Part shown: positions 7,965 through 14,838 of the stretch, one piece after another
Position numbering within the stretch: the stretch's first letter is position 1
Layout of the letters: each line of letters starts with the position of its first letter
NCBI GenBank assembly: GCA_019683695.1
Contig: JADGHX010000032.1
Location: forward strand, 1-33,582
Direction: 5' to 3'
Source of the DNA: Steroidobacteraceae bacterium
GTDB taxonomy: Bacteria; Pseudomonadota; Gammaproteobacteria; Steroidobacterales; Steroidobacteraceae
DNA: 33,582 nt
Notes under the pieces: model-generated
What the model saw: only the letters and a program-made list of their open reading frames with translations
What the model was told of the DNA's origin: nothing
Databases searched by the model: none
Translations under genes and position numbers: made by a program

Positions 7965-8458
7965 CGGGGCAGATAGGGAATGAGCCGGCCGCAGATCACG
8001 ACCAGTGTCCAGAGGGTGAGCGAAGCCGCTCCCGCGTAGATCACGCGACGTGGAAGCGGCCCGTGACTTTCGGAGACGGCCGGATGCCGTGCGAGGCGCA
8101 GCTCGAAATAGAGCGCATTGATGCCCGCGAGGGCCATGAACAGCATCTTCAGCGGAAAGGCAGGGCTCTCGAGCAGCGTTACGGCTTCGGCCCAGAAGAG
8201 CAGACCGCCTGAAAGGAACACAAGCGCAAACCCGGCGAGTGCATAGGGCCGCAAGTGGGCCAGCACATCATTCACGGGGATCTGCCGGAAGAGGACGTTC
8301 ATGAGCCGCAGGTCTGTGAGGAAGATGAGGCCAACGGACAGGGACAAGCCGATCAGGTGAATGCCCTCGATGACCGCGAATGCAAAGCGCGACTCCGCGA
8401 TCGCCACACCGATGCGCGATTGCTCGATGTGCTCCGCGAGCGCAAGCAGCGTCGTCAT
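7955..8458 (-). CDS. DUF6644-type four-helix membrane protein (copy 1)
   Basis: A 167-aa inner-membrane protein, paralogue of the downstream gene. The helix-1 histidine is in VIEGIHLIGLSLS, and the third helix contains FPLKMLFMALAGINALYFELR. Loops between helices carry the charged TDLRL and RQIPVNDVLAHLRPY segments. It starts in an ATGA overlap with the stop of the 325-aa secreted-protein gene and ends inside the start of the second DUF6644 gene, so the three are almost certainly translated as a block. A role as membrane electron carrier or transport partner for the periplasmic proteins is plausible but unproven. Family assignment is from memory of conserved blocks. Confidence 0.8.
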   Translation of the reverse strand: MTTLLALAEHIEQSRIGVAIAESRFAFAVIEGIHLIGLSLSVGLIFLTDLRLMNVLFRQIPVNDVLAHLRPYALAGFALVFLSGGLLFWAEAVTLLESPAFPLKMLFMALAGINALYFELRLARHPAVSESHGPLPRRVIYAGAASLTLWTLVVICGRLIPYLPRWT

Positions 8459-9432
8459 GGCCGGGCACCCGATGAAGAAGCGTGTTGCGCCGGCGCCGCC
8501 ACCTGGCCGAATGCGCCGTTGTTCTCGACGCAGATACGCTCGTAATGTTCGAAGAACGGGGGCTGCCCGGGAGCGTTCGCAAGCTCGCCGCTGAAATGCC
8601 AGCCATCCGGCGGCTCCCCGACACCGCGGCGGCGCGCGGGAATGATCGCCGTCCAGGGCCGGGTGTACACCGTCGGATCGGTGAACGTGGCCACATAGTT
8701 GTAGCGCTCGCCGTCCTCCGAGAAGATGAATCGCTCGGTGATGTGCACGTTTTCGCTGGCGAACTCACCGCTGCGGCCGAAACGCGCCTTGGCGTTGTTG
8801 CTCGTCACGTCGACGACGAGCGTGTTGCCTTCCCAATGGCCGCGCGAGTCCGCGTTCCAGAGCTTGATGTTCGCCGGCAGGTGCGGCTTGCCGTCCAGGT
8901 GAATGATTCGCGTGCCGGAGTCGAAGAGGAACAGCACGTACCCGGGATACTGGCGAATCTCATAGCCGTGCCAGATGAAGCTCTTCGGCACGCCACCCGG
9001 CGCGCATCGCGCGAGCGGCTCGATGTACTGCGGCTTTACGGGGTTGTACAGGTGCGCGGCGAACTCCTGCTGGAGGGCGCGCGCCCAGGGCTGGAAGGGC
9101 ACTTGTCCGTCCGGAGGGTCGATCACGCGGCTCGGCGCCCGATGCTTGCGTGGCCTGGAACGCGTGTCGCCCGGCTCGCCGCCCTGCGGGTCGGTCCAGT
9201 TGTTGTGATTGGCAATCGTGTTCGACCAGAACCCCTGCACGTCCGGCTGTCCGTCCGTAAGGCGAGGGCCGTTCCATTCGCCAGAGTGAATGACCGGTAC
9301 TTCGTGTTCCCAGCGCGTGGTCTCACCGCCGGGCGCACGCGAGGCCTCTTGTGCAAAGAGCCAGACTGGAGCACACGCGATGGCGCTCAGGAACAGCGAA
9401 AAAAAGTGGGGATTCGATCGGGCAACGAGCAT
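8455..9432 (-). CDS. Secreted protein of unrecognised family (paralogue A)
   Basis: A 325-aa protein with an N-terminal signal peptide (NPHFFSLFLSAIACAPVWLFAQ), so periplasmic. The mature part has LTDGQPDVQGFWSN near the start, then a beta-rich core with GYVLFLFDSGTRIIHLDG and the block DSRGHWEGNTLVVDVTS, then TERFIFSEDGERYNY and DPTVYTRPWT. The same blocks in the same order occur in the next gene upstream, so the two are tandem paralogues. I do not know a function for this family. The conserved His/Trp/Glu/Asp-rich central block could form an active site. It sits 8 bp after paralogue B and overlaps the DUF6644 gene by 4 bp (ATGA). A GTG two codons upstream is an alternative start. Confidence 0.82.
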   Translation of the reverse strand: MLVARSNPHFFSLFLSAIACAPVWLFAQEASRAPGGETTRWEHEVPVIHSGEWNGPRLTDGQPDVQGFWSNTIANHNNWTDPQGGEPGDTRSRPRKHRAPSRVIDPPDGQVPFQPWARALQQEFAAHLYNPVKPQYIEPLARCAPGGVPKSFIWHGYEIRQYPGYVLFLFDSGTRIIHLDGKPHLPANIKLWNADSRGHWEGNTLVVDVTSNNAKARFGRSGEFASENVHITERFIFSEDGERYNYVATFTDPTVYTRPWTAIIPARRRGVGEPPDGWHFSGELANAPGQPPFFEHYERICVENNGAFGQVAAPAQHASSSGARP

Positions 9433-9440
9433 GGTCACAC

Positions 9441-10253
9441 TCAGCGCGACTGCGGAAACGGGTAGTACTCGTCGTAGTCCAGCGTGTAGCAATAGTTCTC
9501 GATCAGCTGGAAGTTCTTCTCGCGATGCCGATGCAGGATCACGTTGAGTGTCCAGGGGCGGCTGAATACGTTCGGATCCTCGAGCGTCGCGGAATACTCG
9601 ATCGTGTTCGCGTCGAGGAACTTCCATCGCTCGATGACGTGCAGAGCCGTGCTGTGGAAATTGCCGGCACGATCGAGCCAGGTCTGGTCGGTCAAATTCG
9701 TGACGTCGACGACGAGCGTGTCGCCTTCCCAGTGTCCGCGTGAGTCGCCGAGCCAGAACTCGTTGTCTGGATCGGCGGGATGCAGCGTGCCGTTCGTATG
9801 GATCGTGCGAACGGAATGCCCGAACTGAAACACGAGCGTGAGATCGCGTTCGCGTTGGAAGATCTGGAAGGGCTCCGGGTAGTAGATGCCGCGTGGCGTT
9901 CCGAGCGTCCAGCACTTCAGGCGCGGATCGTCCGTGGCGCGCGCGGCGAAGTTTTTCTGTTTTTGTTTGAGCGCCTCGGGCAGATAAGGGATCACGTCGC
10001 CCTCGACCACTCCGGCGCCGGGTGGCGCATCCTTGCGGGCAGAGTGCGGCTCGAGGTCGTATTCAGCGGCACTGGTCGTCTGCCAGATGCCCGAGAAATC
10101 GGGTTTCCCGTTCGTCAAGCGCGGGATGACGTCCTCGCCGTGGGCTCGCGCCGCGATCAACGCGGCGACGAGTGACGCAAGAGCGATGCGGGTTCTTCGG
10201 GTCCAGTGTCCGTTCGCGGTCGCGGACCAGTGTGCGTTCTCGTGCATGGGCAT
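9441..10253 (-). CDS. Secreted protein of unrecognised family (paralogue B)
   Basis: A 270-aa protein with an Arg-containing signal segment (about residues 18-40, TRRTRIALASLVAALIAARA), predicted periplasmic. Its blocks match the downstream paralogue: LTNGKPDFSGIWQT after the signal, FQFGHSVRTIH, DSRGHWEGDTLVVDVTN, IERWKFLDANTIEY and DPNVFSRPWT. It lacks the downstream copy's C-terminal extension and ends with LDYDEYYPFPQSR. The TRR could hint at Tat export but lacks the full motif. It lies 27 bp after the DUF6152 gene and 8 bp before paralogue A in the operon. Function unknown. The ATG at 10253 or 10247 is equally possible; both have weak ribosome sites. Confidence 0.82.
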   Translation of the reverse strand: MPMHENAHWSATANGHWTRRTRIALASLVAALIAARAHGEDVIPRLTNGKPDFSGIWQTTSAAEYDLEPHSARKDAPPGAGVVEGDVIPYLPEALKQKQKNFAARATDDPRLKCWTLGTPRGIYYPEPFQIFQRERDLTLVFQFGHSVRTIHTNGTLHPADPDNEFWLGDSRGHWEGDTLVVDVTNLTDQTWLDRAGNFHSTALHVIERWKFLDANTIEYSATLEDPNVFSRPWTLNVILHRHREKNFQLIENYCYTLDYDEYYPFPQSR

Positions 10254-10280
10254 TCGGGGCAGTGAATGACTTTCGCGGGC

Positions 10281-10712
10281 CTATCGCGTGCCGGCGTCCT
10301 GAGCGACGCCCGTCTGGATCGTGCGGCCATCTGCAAGGGTGAGCGTGACGGAGTAGCCATACGGTCCTCCGTTCTTCGCGCGATACCCTTGAACACGCAC
10401 TTCGGCCCCGATGGGCAGGTCTGTCTTCCGCAGGCCCTTCTGCGCCAGCGAGTTCGGCGTGCCGAATTCGAAACCCCAGTTCGTGATTGCGCCGCTGGCA
10501 TCCTTGACGTCGATATAGAGCCAGCTGTGCGGATTCACCCATCGCACCTTCGTCACCGTACCCTTGAGGTCGATCGGCTGGCTCGCATCGAACTCCGCCG
10601 CAAAGGCGTGGTGCGCGAGCGCAGGCAACGCGGCGGTCAGGACCACGATGCTCGCGGCCACCCGGGCGAAGCGCCCGGCAGCGCGCGCGTGCAGATCGAA
10701 AGAATGAGGCAT
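10281..10712 (-). CDS. DUF6152 family secreted protein
   Basis: A 143-aa small secreted protein, first gene of the operon. The signal peptide (residues 14-33) ends near ALA-HHAFAAEF. The mature domain has the DUF6152 hallmarks: His-His at the mature N-terminus, DLKGTVTKVRWVNPHSWLYIDV, and a beta-barrel-like C-terminal part with GAEVRVQGYRAKNGG. The mature N-terminal HH and the NPHSW motif suggest metal binding, which is inference as the family has no known function. The ATG at 10712 is chosen because GGAG at 10720-10723 lies 7 bases upstream; the upstream ATG at 10739 has no ribosome site. The inverted repeat at 10782-10806 lies about 70 bp upstream. Confidence 0.87.
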   Translation of the reverse strand: MPHSFDLHARAAGRFARVAASIVVLTAALPALAHHAFAAEFDASQPIDLKGTVTKVRWVNPHSWLYIDVKDASGAITNWGFEFGTPNSLAQKGLRKTDLPIGAEVRVQGYRAKNGGPYGYSVTLTLADGRTIQTGVAQDAGTR

Positions 10713-10781
10713 CACTCGTCTCCGGATCATGTTCTTCATGCGTGCGTGCGGCGAACGCGACGCTCGAGAAAGTATTCGGCG

Positions 10782-10806
10782 CTGTCGTTCGCTTGTGAAA
10801 CGACAG
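10782..10806. promoter_or_regulatory. Perfect 8-bp inverted repeat, candidate operator
   Basis: CTGTCGTT and AACGACAG form a perfect dyad with a 9-bp spacer (25 bp in all), about 70 bp upstream of the DUF6152 start. Size and spacing are typical of a dimeric repressor such as TetR or GntR types. No such regulator gene is adjacent, so the binding protein is unknown. Confidence 0.5.
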
Positions 10807-10852
10807 TTTCGAATGCCTACATGGAAAGTCGAAATGAGCGTTCGACTGACTT

Positions 10853-10887
10853 GTTACTTCGTCTATGCGGCAGCGTGCGGAAGTAAC
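10853..10887. promoter_or_regulatory. Second inverted repeat upstream of operon
   Basis: GTTACTTC at 10853-10860 and GAAGTAAC at 10880-10887 form a perfect 8-bp dyad with a 19-bp spacer. It lies in the gap between the minus-strand operon and the small plus-strand lipoprotein ORF, so it could be an operator for either or an RNA hairpin. Evidence is symmetry only. Confidence 0.35.
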
Positions 10888-10980
10888 GAAGCGGTAACAG
10901 CGTGAAGAGCGTGCGTTACCGCGATGTCACCACGGCTGTGGCTCAATGCACGCGGATGAGGTTTGCAGAAGGGAACGTCA

Positions 10981-11064
10981 ATGAAGCGGTGGCCGTGGTT
11001 CGAAGCGTCCGTGTTCGCATTGATTCTCGTCGCGTCGCTTCTTTCGGGGGTTGCCGGTTGCTGA
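10981..11064 (+). CDS. Candidate 27-aa lipoprotein ending at lipobox Cys
   Basis: A 27-codon frame: MKRWPWFEAS, then a hydrophobic stretch and a final Leu-Leu-Ser-Gly-Val-Ala-Gly-Cys, with the stop directly after Cys. It has the full layout of a lipoprotein signal: basic start, hydrophobic core, VAGC lipobox. The ribosome site AAGGGA at 10969-10974 is 6 bases before the ATG. Most codons end in G or C, as in real genes here. If processed, the mature product would be a single lipidated cysteine, or the peptide could act as a membrane peptide. It is convergent with the oxygenase gene, whose stop is 10 bp away. It does not match entericidins beyond the signal. Chance remains possible. Confidence 0.45.
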   Translation: MKRWPWFEASVFALILVASLLSGVAGC

Positions 11065-11073
11065 GCCTGGCGA

Positions 11074-12207
11074 TCAGCTCTCCCGGCGCAGAACGAGAAA
11101 CTCGCGGTCGCGCACGAACTGCGAGACGATCCACTTCTCGCCCCGCGTGACGGGGCGGCCCGCATGGAGCATGCGCAGGTCGGGCTCACGGTTCGGCAGA
11201 GCGTTCACGAAATACAGGCCGTCCCCGCGCCGGCCGCGATGGCGGATGCCGAGCCGCGGGAAGTCCGTCTCGCCGCCTTTGTAATCCTCGTTCAGATAAA
11301 TGAGAAAGGTGAGCACCCGCTGCCCCGTCCGCTGCAGCTCTTGCGCATAGCTCGCACTGTTCGGGTTCACGAAGTCGTAATGGTTCCGGATCTGCTCACC
11401 GATGTCGTAATGCAGAACGGTGCAGGCCTCCATGTTGCGCATCGGCAGGCCGCACGCTGCGGCCATGCGCGCCTGGGTGAACACGTGCACGAGTCCGAGA
11501 TCCGGGAAGCTGAACGTTGCCGCGGTGTTGGTGCGATCCTGGTGCGTGACTTCCTTGTCCACCGCGGAGTCATACACTCTCGCGCGCTCGAGCCTCGGCC
11601 GGGCTTGCTCGATCAGCCAGTCGCAAATCTCATCGCTCAGCAGCCCCGGAATTGCATGCACCACCGGCTCGGCGCTGAGAACGTGCCGAGGGGCGGGCGC
11701 GGCCACCATCGCCGCCGCGACGTTTTCCGCCAATCGCTTCCAGATGTCCGCGGGCGCGTCGGGAGCTTCAGCCTGTGCAGCGAGCGCGCGATCCTGTGCC
11801 AGCACACGAAGCTGCGCACGAACGGGCGGCCAGCCGCGCTCTGCGGCCAGCGCGAACGCCTTGAACGCCTCGGGCCAGTTCTGCGGGACGTGTGCGCCCA
11901 ACGCGAGGAGCAGCCCCATGTACGCCGCCGCCTCGGCACCACCCGCCTGAGCGGCATCCGCCATGAATCGCACGCCGTCTCGCGGCAGCAGCGGGGCGCG
12001 GTCGCCAAGGATGAGTCGCCTGGCGAGTCGCGTAGCGCCCTCGACATCCCGCGCCCGCGTGGCGCGCGCAAGGCAATTGATGGCTTCGGTGTGGTTTCCG
12101 GCCGCGTCGTGCCTTTCGGCCTCGAGCACATCCGGGGATAGCGGGATGCGCGTCTCTGCGCCTTCGCGGGCAGTGATGGTGCGGCTCACGGATCGGGTTT
12201 TCGGCAA
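11074..12207 (-). CDS. Sel1-repeat / 2-oxoglutarate Fe(II) oxygenase (P4H-type)
   Basis: A 377-aa two-part protein. Residues 25-160 contain helical Sel1-like repeats (for example AGGAEAAAYMGLLLALG and WPEAFKAFALAAERG) for protein contacts. Residues 180-377 form a prolyl-4-hydroxylase-type double-stranded beta-helix: H276-Y-D278 in GEQIRNHYDF gives the HxD pair, H348 in MLHAGRPV is the distal Fe ligand, and K358 in RGEKW should bind 2-oxoglutarate. Conserved FLIYLNEDYKGGETDFP lies between them. It would hydroxylate a protein or peptide side chain, target unknown. The frame begins at a TTG (12207) without a clear ribosome site; a GTG at 12189 is an alternative. It is divergent from the GFA gene. 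Confidence 0.9.
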   Translation of the reverse strand: MPKTRSVSRTITAREGAETRIPLSPDVLEAERHDAAGNHTEAINCLARATRARDVEGATRLARRLILGDRAPLLPRDGVRFMADAAQAGGAEAAAYMGLLLALGAHVPQNWPEAFKAFALAAERGWPPVRAQLRVLAQDRALAAQAEAPDAPADIWKRLAENVAAAMVAAPAPRHVLSAEPVVHAIPGLLSDEICDWLIEQARPRLERARVYDSAVDKEVTHQDRTNTAATFSFPDLGLVHVFTQARMAAACGLPMRNMEACTVLHYDIGEQIRNHYDFVNPNSASYAQELQRTGQRVLTFLIYLNEDYKGGETDFPRLGIRHRGRRGDGLYFVNALPNREPDLRMLHAGRPVTRGEKWIVSQFVRDREFLVLRRES

Positions 12208-12362
12208 AACGATGACGGTAAGTATAGGGATTGCGGTCGCGGGCGCGAGCGGGGGAACGGCGCTGGCGACTTCGTGTGAGGAAGAGGCGGGCCTTCGCCA
12301 CCGTGAGTGATTATCATGCCGTGCCTGAAGATCCGGCTCAGGCTCGCGCGGGGAAGATGAAT

Positions 12363-13229
12363 ATGGCCATTCAAGCCGCTTGCCTCTGTGGCACCGTTCG
12401 ATACGAGATCGAAGGCCCGTTCAGCAGCATGCTGAACTGCCACTGTTCGATGTGCCGGAAGCATCACGGCGCACCGTTCGCCACCTTTGCAGCGGCAGCG
12501 CTTGAAGGCTTTCGCTGGCTGAGCGGAGAGGAGAAGCTCACCCACTACAAGTCCTCACCGAATGGCACGCGCTCGTTCTGCTCGGTGTGTGGCTCCGTGG
12601 CTCCGCTTCTGATGCGCGATGCGGGCACGGTTCTCGTGCCGGCCGGCCCGCTCGAGGGCGATCCGGGAATTCGACCGCAGGGCCACATGTTCGTGGGCTC
12701 GAAGGCGCCGTGGTACACGATTTCGGATTCGTTGCCACAGCACGAAGCGTATCCGCCGGAGTGCGGCGATGTGCCGTCGATTCCGCGGCCCACGGTCTCA
12801 GCAGAGCCGGGCAAGACGATCGGGAGTTGCCTGTGTGGCGATGTGGCGTACGAGATCACCAGTGCGCCGCTCGCGATGTATCAGTGTCATTGCAGTCGCT
12901 GTCGCCGGGCGCGCAGCGCCGCCCACGGCGCAAACCTGTTCTACAAGCTGGCCGATTTCCACTGGACTCGCGGCTCATCGCAGGTGGTGAGCTACAAGGT
13001 GCCCGAGGCGAAGCGTTTCACTGTGGCGTTCTGCCGCCGATGTGGCGCATCCGTGCCGCAGGAATCACCGACATTGGGCGGCGTGGTGGTTCCGGCGGGT
13101 GGCCTCGATACGGACCCGGGCATGCGTCCCATGGCCCACATTTTCGTGAACAGCAAGGCTGTGTGGTTCGACATCACGGACACGATGCCGCAGATTCCGG
13201 AGGCGCCTCCGCTGCCGACTGCGCGTTGA
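12363..13229 (+). CDS. Tandem-domain GFA (CENP-V/GFA) family protein
   Basis: A 288-aa protein made of two GFA zinc domains, where most family members have one. Domain 1 (about 1-130): CLCG, CHCSMCRKHHGAPF and CSVCGS. Domain 2 (about 155-275): CLCGDVAYEI, CHCSRCRRARSAAHGAN and CRRCGAS. Each keeps its zinc-binding cysteines. The family is annotated as glutathione-dependent formaldehyde-activating, although many members are probably other carbon-sulfur or zinc-scaffold proteins. The ATG at 12363 has GGGAAG six bases upstream; the ATG at 12357 would add two residues. It is convergent with the regulator gene, with a 28-bp gap and no visible terminator. Duplication followed by divergence is apparent between the halves. 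Confidence 0.9.
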   Translation: MAIQAACLCGTVRYEIEGPFSSMLNCHCSMCRKHHGAPFATFAAAALEGFRWLSGEEKLTHYKSSPNGTRSFCSVCGSVAPLLMRDAGTVLVPAGPLEGDPGIRPQGHMFVGSKAPWYTISDSLPQHEAYPPECGDVPSIPRPTVSAEPGKTIGSCLCGDVAYEITSAPLAMYQCHCSRCRRARSAAHGANLFYKLADFHWTRGSSQVVSYKVPEAKRFTVAFCRRCGASVPQESPTLGGVVVPAGGLDTDPGMRPMAHIFVNSKAVWFDITDTMPQIPEAPPLPTAR

Positions 13230-13257
13230 GCGAGCAGGTCATCGGGCGCGGCGCGGA

Positions 13258-14550
13258 TCAGGGCCTGAAGGATGCCTGTCTGGCCGCCGGCGAGAAGGGC
13301 AGGGTGTGCACATCGACGACTTCCGCAGCGAGGTCGGCCTGACGAAACCCCGTCACCGACAACAGCGCTTCGAAGAAGCGTGGCTCGCCCCCCGGCATGC
13401 TGCGCAATCGTGCGTCGAACTGCTCCAGCCCGGCCGGGGAGGTGAGCGTGCGCACGATTTGCAGCAGCCCGGCATTTCGCCCGCCCGATGTGAAGATGAG
13501 AATGTGGTTGCCCGTGGGACCCTGGAATTTGGCAGCGAGCGCGTAATCCTTGTGCTGCGCCCCGAGCTCGCCCTCCGGCAGGAACACGTTCTGCGTCATC
13601 AGGTCCGTGACGCTGGCCTGACCCGGGTTGAATCGATAACGGGACCGCAGCTGATAATGCCCCGCGAGGGTGCCAAGCCGCACGAGCGGGCCGAGGTAGA
13701 TGATGTCGTAGTTGCGGACGTCCTCGGCCTGCACCTCATCGGGTACGCGCACCTCCACGCGCCGGCCCGGCCGGCTCACGATCTGCAGGATCGAGGCCAT
13801 GCCGATCGCCGCGCTCTTTTGAATCATCGTCGCGTAACGCAGGCCCCGGTCGGCGGCGAACTCGGGGTTGCTTGCGAGGAAGGCGCGCAGGTCTTCGCTC
13901 GAGTTGATGGTGGTATCGCGCACCGTCTGAACGCGGCCGGTCTTCGGGTCCGTCTGGGTGTACATGAAAAGATCCCCCAGCACGATCAGCGCCGGCCGCT
14001 TGCTCGCAACGATGTCAGCCCACACGGCACTGCGACGCACGGCGGCCTCCGCCGGGCTTTCGGCGGCCACGCGCTTCCAGAGATACACGTTGACCAGCAG
14101 GGACAGCGCCAGGAGTGCGAAAGCGCACCCGGCCGCCCACGCCCAGGCCGAGCGCTTGCGGGCCGCAGGCGCTGCGCCTGATGAACGTGTCAGCCCGTCC
14201 GGAGGGGGCTGCGCCGGCTCCTCGGGAGGGCGGGCCGTGAACGTGAGCCGGTAGGCGCCCTTGGGAATCGAGAATTGCAGCGCATCCTGCCGGCCCTCGC
14301 CCGCGTAGTACTCCGCGAGCTTCTGGCGCAGCGTGCGTACGGCCACGCGCACGAGAGAGTCCTCGGCGCCGTTGAACGAGGCATCGCGCCCGAAGACATC
14401 GATGGCGATCTCCGTTTCCTTGGGGGTTTCGCCCCGGACGGAACGCTCGAAAAGATAGGCGATGAGCTTGCGACTGGTTTCGGACTTCGCGAGCGCCTCG
14501 GAATCAAGCAGTCGTTGCAGGTGGCGGATCGGTGCTTCGGCGTCGGACAT
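13258..14550 (-). CDS. Membrane-anchored winged-helix regulator
   Basis: A 430-aa ToxR/CadC-like layout. The N-terminal DNA-binding domain (about 10-105) has SRKLIAYLFERSVRGE, TEIAIDVFGRDASFN, SLVRVAVRTLRQKLAEYYAG and IPKGAYRLTF. That pattern is common in one-component regulators of Acidobacteria and environmental proteobacteria. A Pro-rich linker is followed by one transmembrane helix at about 135-157 (WAAGCAFALLALSLLVNVYL). The ~270-aa periplasmic domain contains NYDIIYLGPLVRLG and NHILIFTSGGRNAGLLQIV and has no named family that I know. It is divergent from the DUF1592-DUF1552 operon across 288 bp, so it is the obvious candidate regulator, sensing a periplasmic signal. The ATG at 14550 precedes the folded domain directly. 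Confidence 0.88.
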   Translation of the reverse strand: MSDAEAPIRHLQRLLDSEALAKSETSRKLIAYLFERSVRGETPKETEIAIDVFGRDASFNGAEDSLVRVAVRTLRQKLAEYYAGEGRQDALQFSIPKGAYRLTFTARPPEEPAQPPPDGLTRSSGAAPAARKRSAWAWAAGCAFALLALSLLVNVYLWKRVAAESPAEAAVRRSAVWADIVASKRPALIVLGDLFMYTQTDPKTGRVQTVRDTTINSSEDLRAFLASNPEFAADRGLRYATMIQKSAAIGMASILQIVSRPGRRVEVRVPDEVQAEDVRNYDIIYLGPLVRLGTLAGHYQLRSRYRFNPGQASVTDLMTQNVFLPEGELGAQHKDYALAAKFQGPTGNHILIFTSGGRNAGLLQIVRTLTSPAGLEQFDARLRSMPGGEPRFFEALLSVTGFRQADLAAEVVDVHTLPFSPAARQASFRP

Positions 14551-14838
14551 GACGAGCTCACCACGATCAGCGCCGGCAGCCCGCCCGGTGAAAATGCCTT
14601 GCGTTCATGGGCCCCCTCCCATGGTGCGCTCGCGTGCAGTGGAGCGGAGGTCAGGATAGCGCCCACACCGGCCGCGCGTCGAGCGCTAGCAGCGGTCGCA
14701 CGCTCGTCACTCACGCGTTACTAACGTTGCGCGAGATCAACGCCTAACCGTTTTACACTTCCCGCCATTCGGCGACACCCTTACGAAGAGCGCCGCGAGC
14801 ACTCGCTTCCATACGCTGAACGAGGGGGATACTTGCGG
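14551..14838. promoter_or_regulatory. Divergent intergenic control region
   Basis: 288 bp between the winged-helix regulator and the DUF1592 operon. It holds an 11-bp palindrome CGTTACTAACG at 14716-14726 and an overlapping CGTTG-N8-CAACG dyad at 14725-14742, about 100-120 bp before the operon start. TTTTACACT at 14751-14759 could supply a weak -10 without a good -35. These dyads are the best candidates for the regulator's site. Confidence 0.4.
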
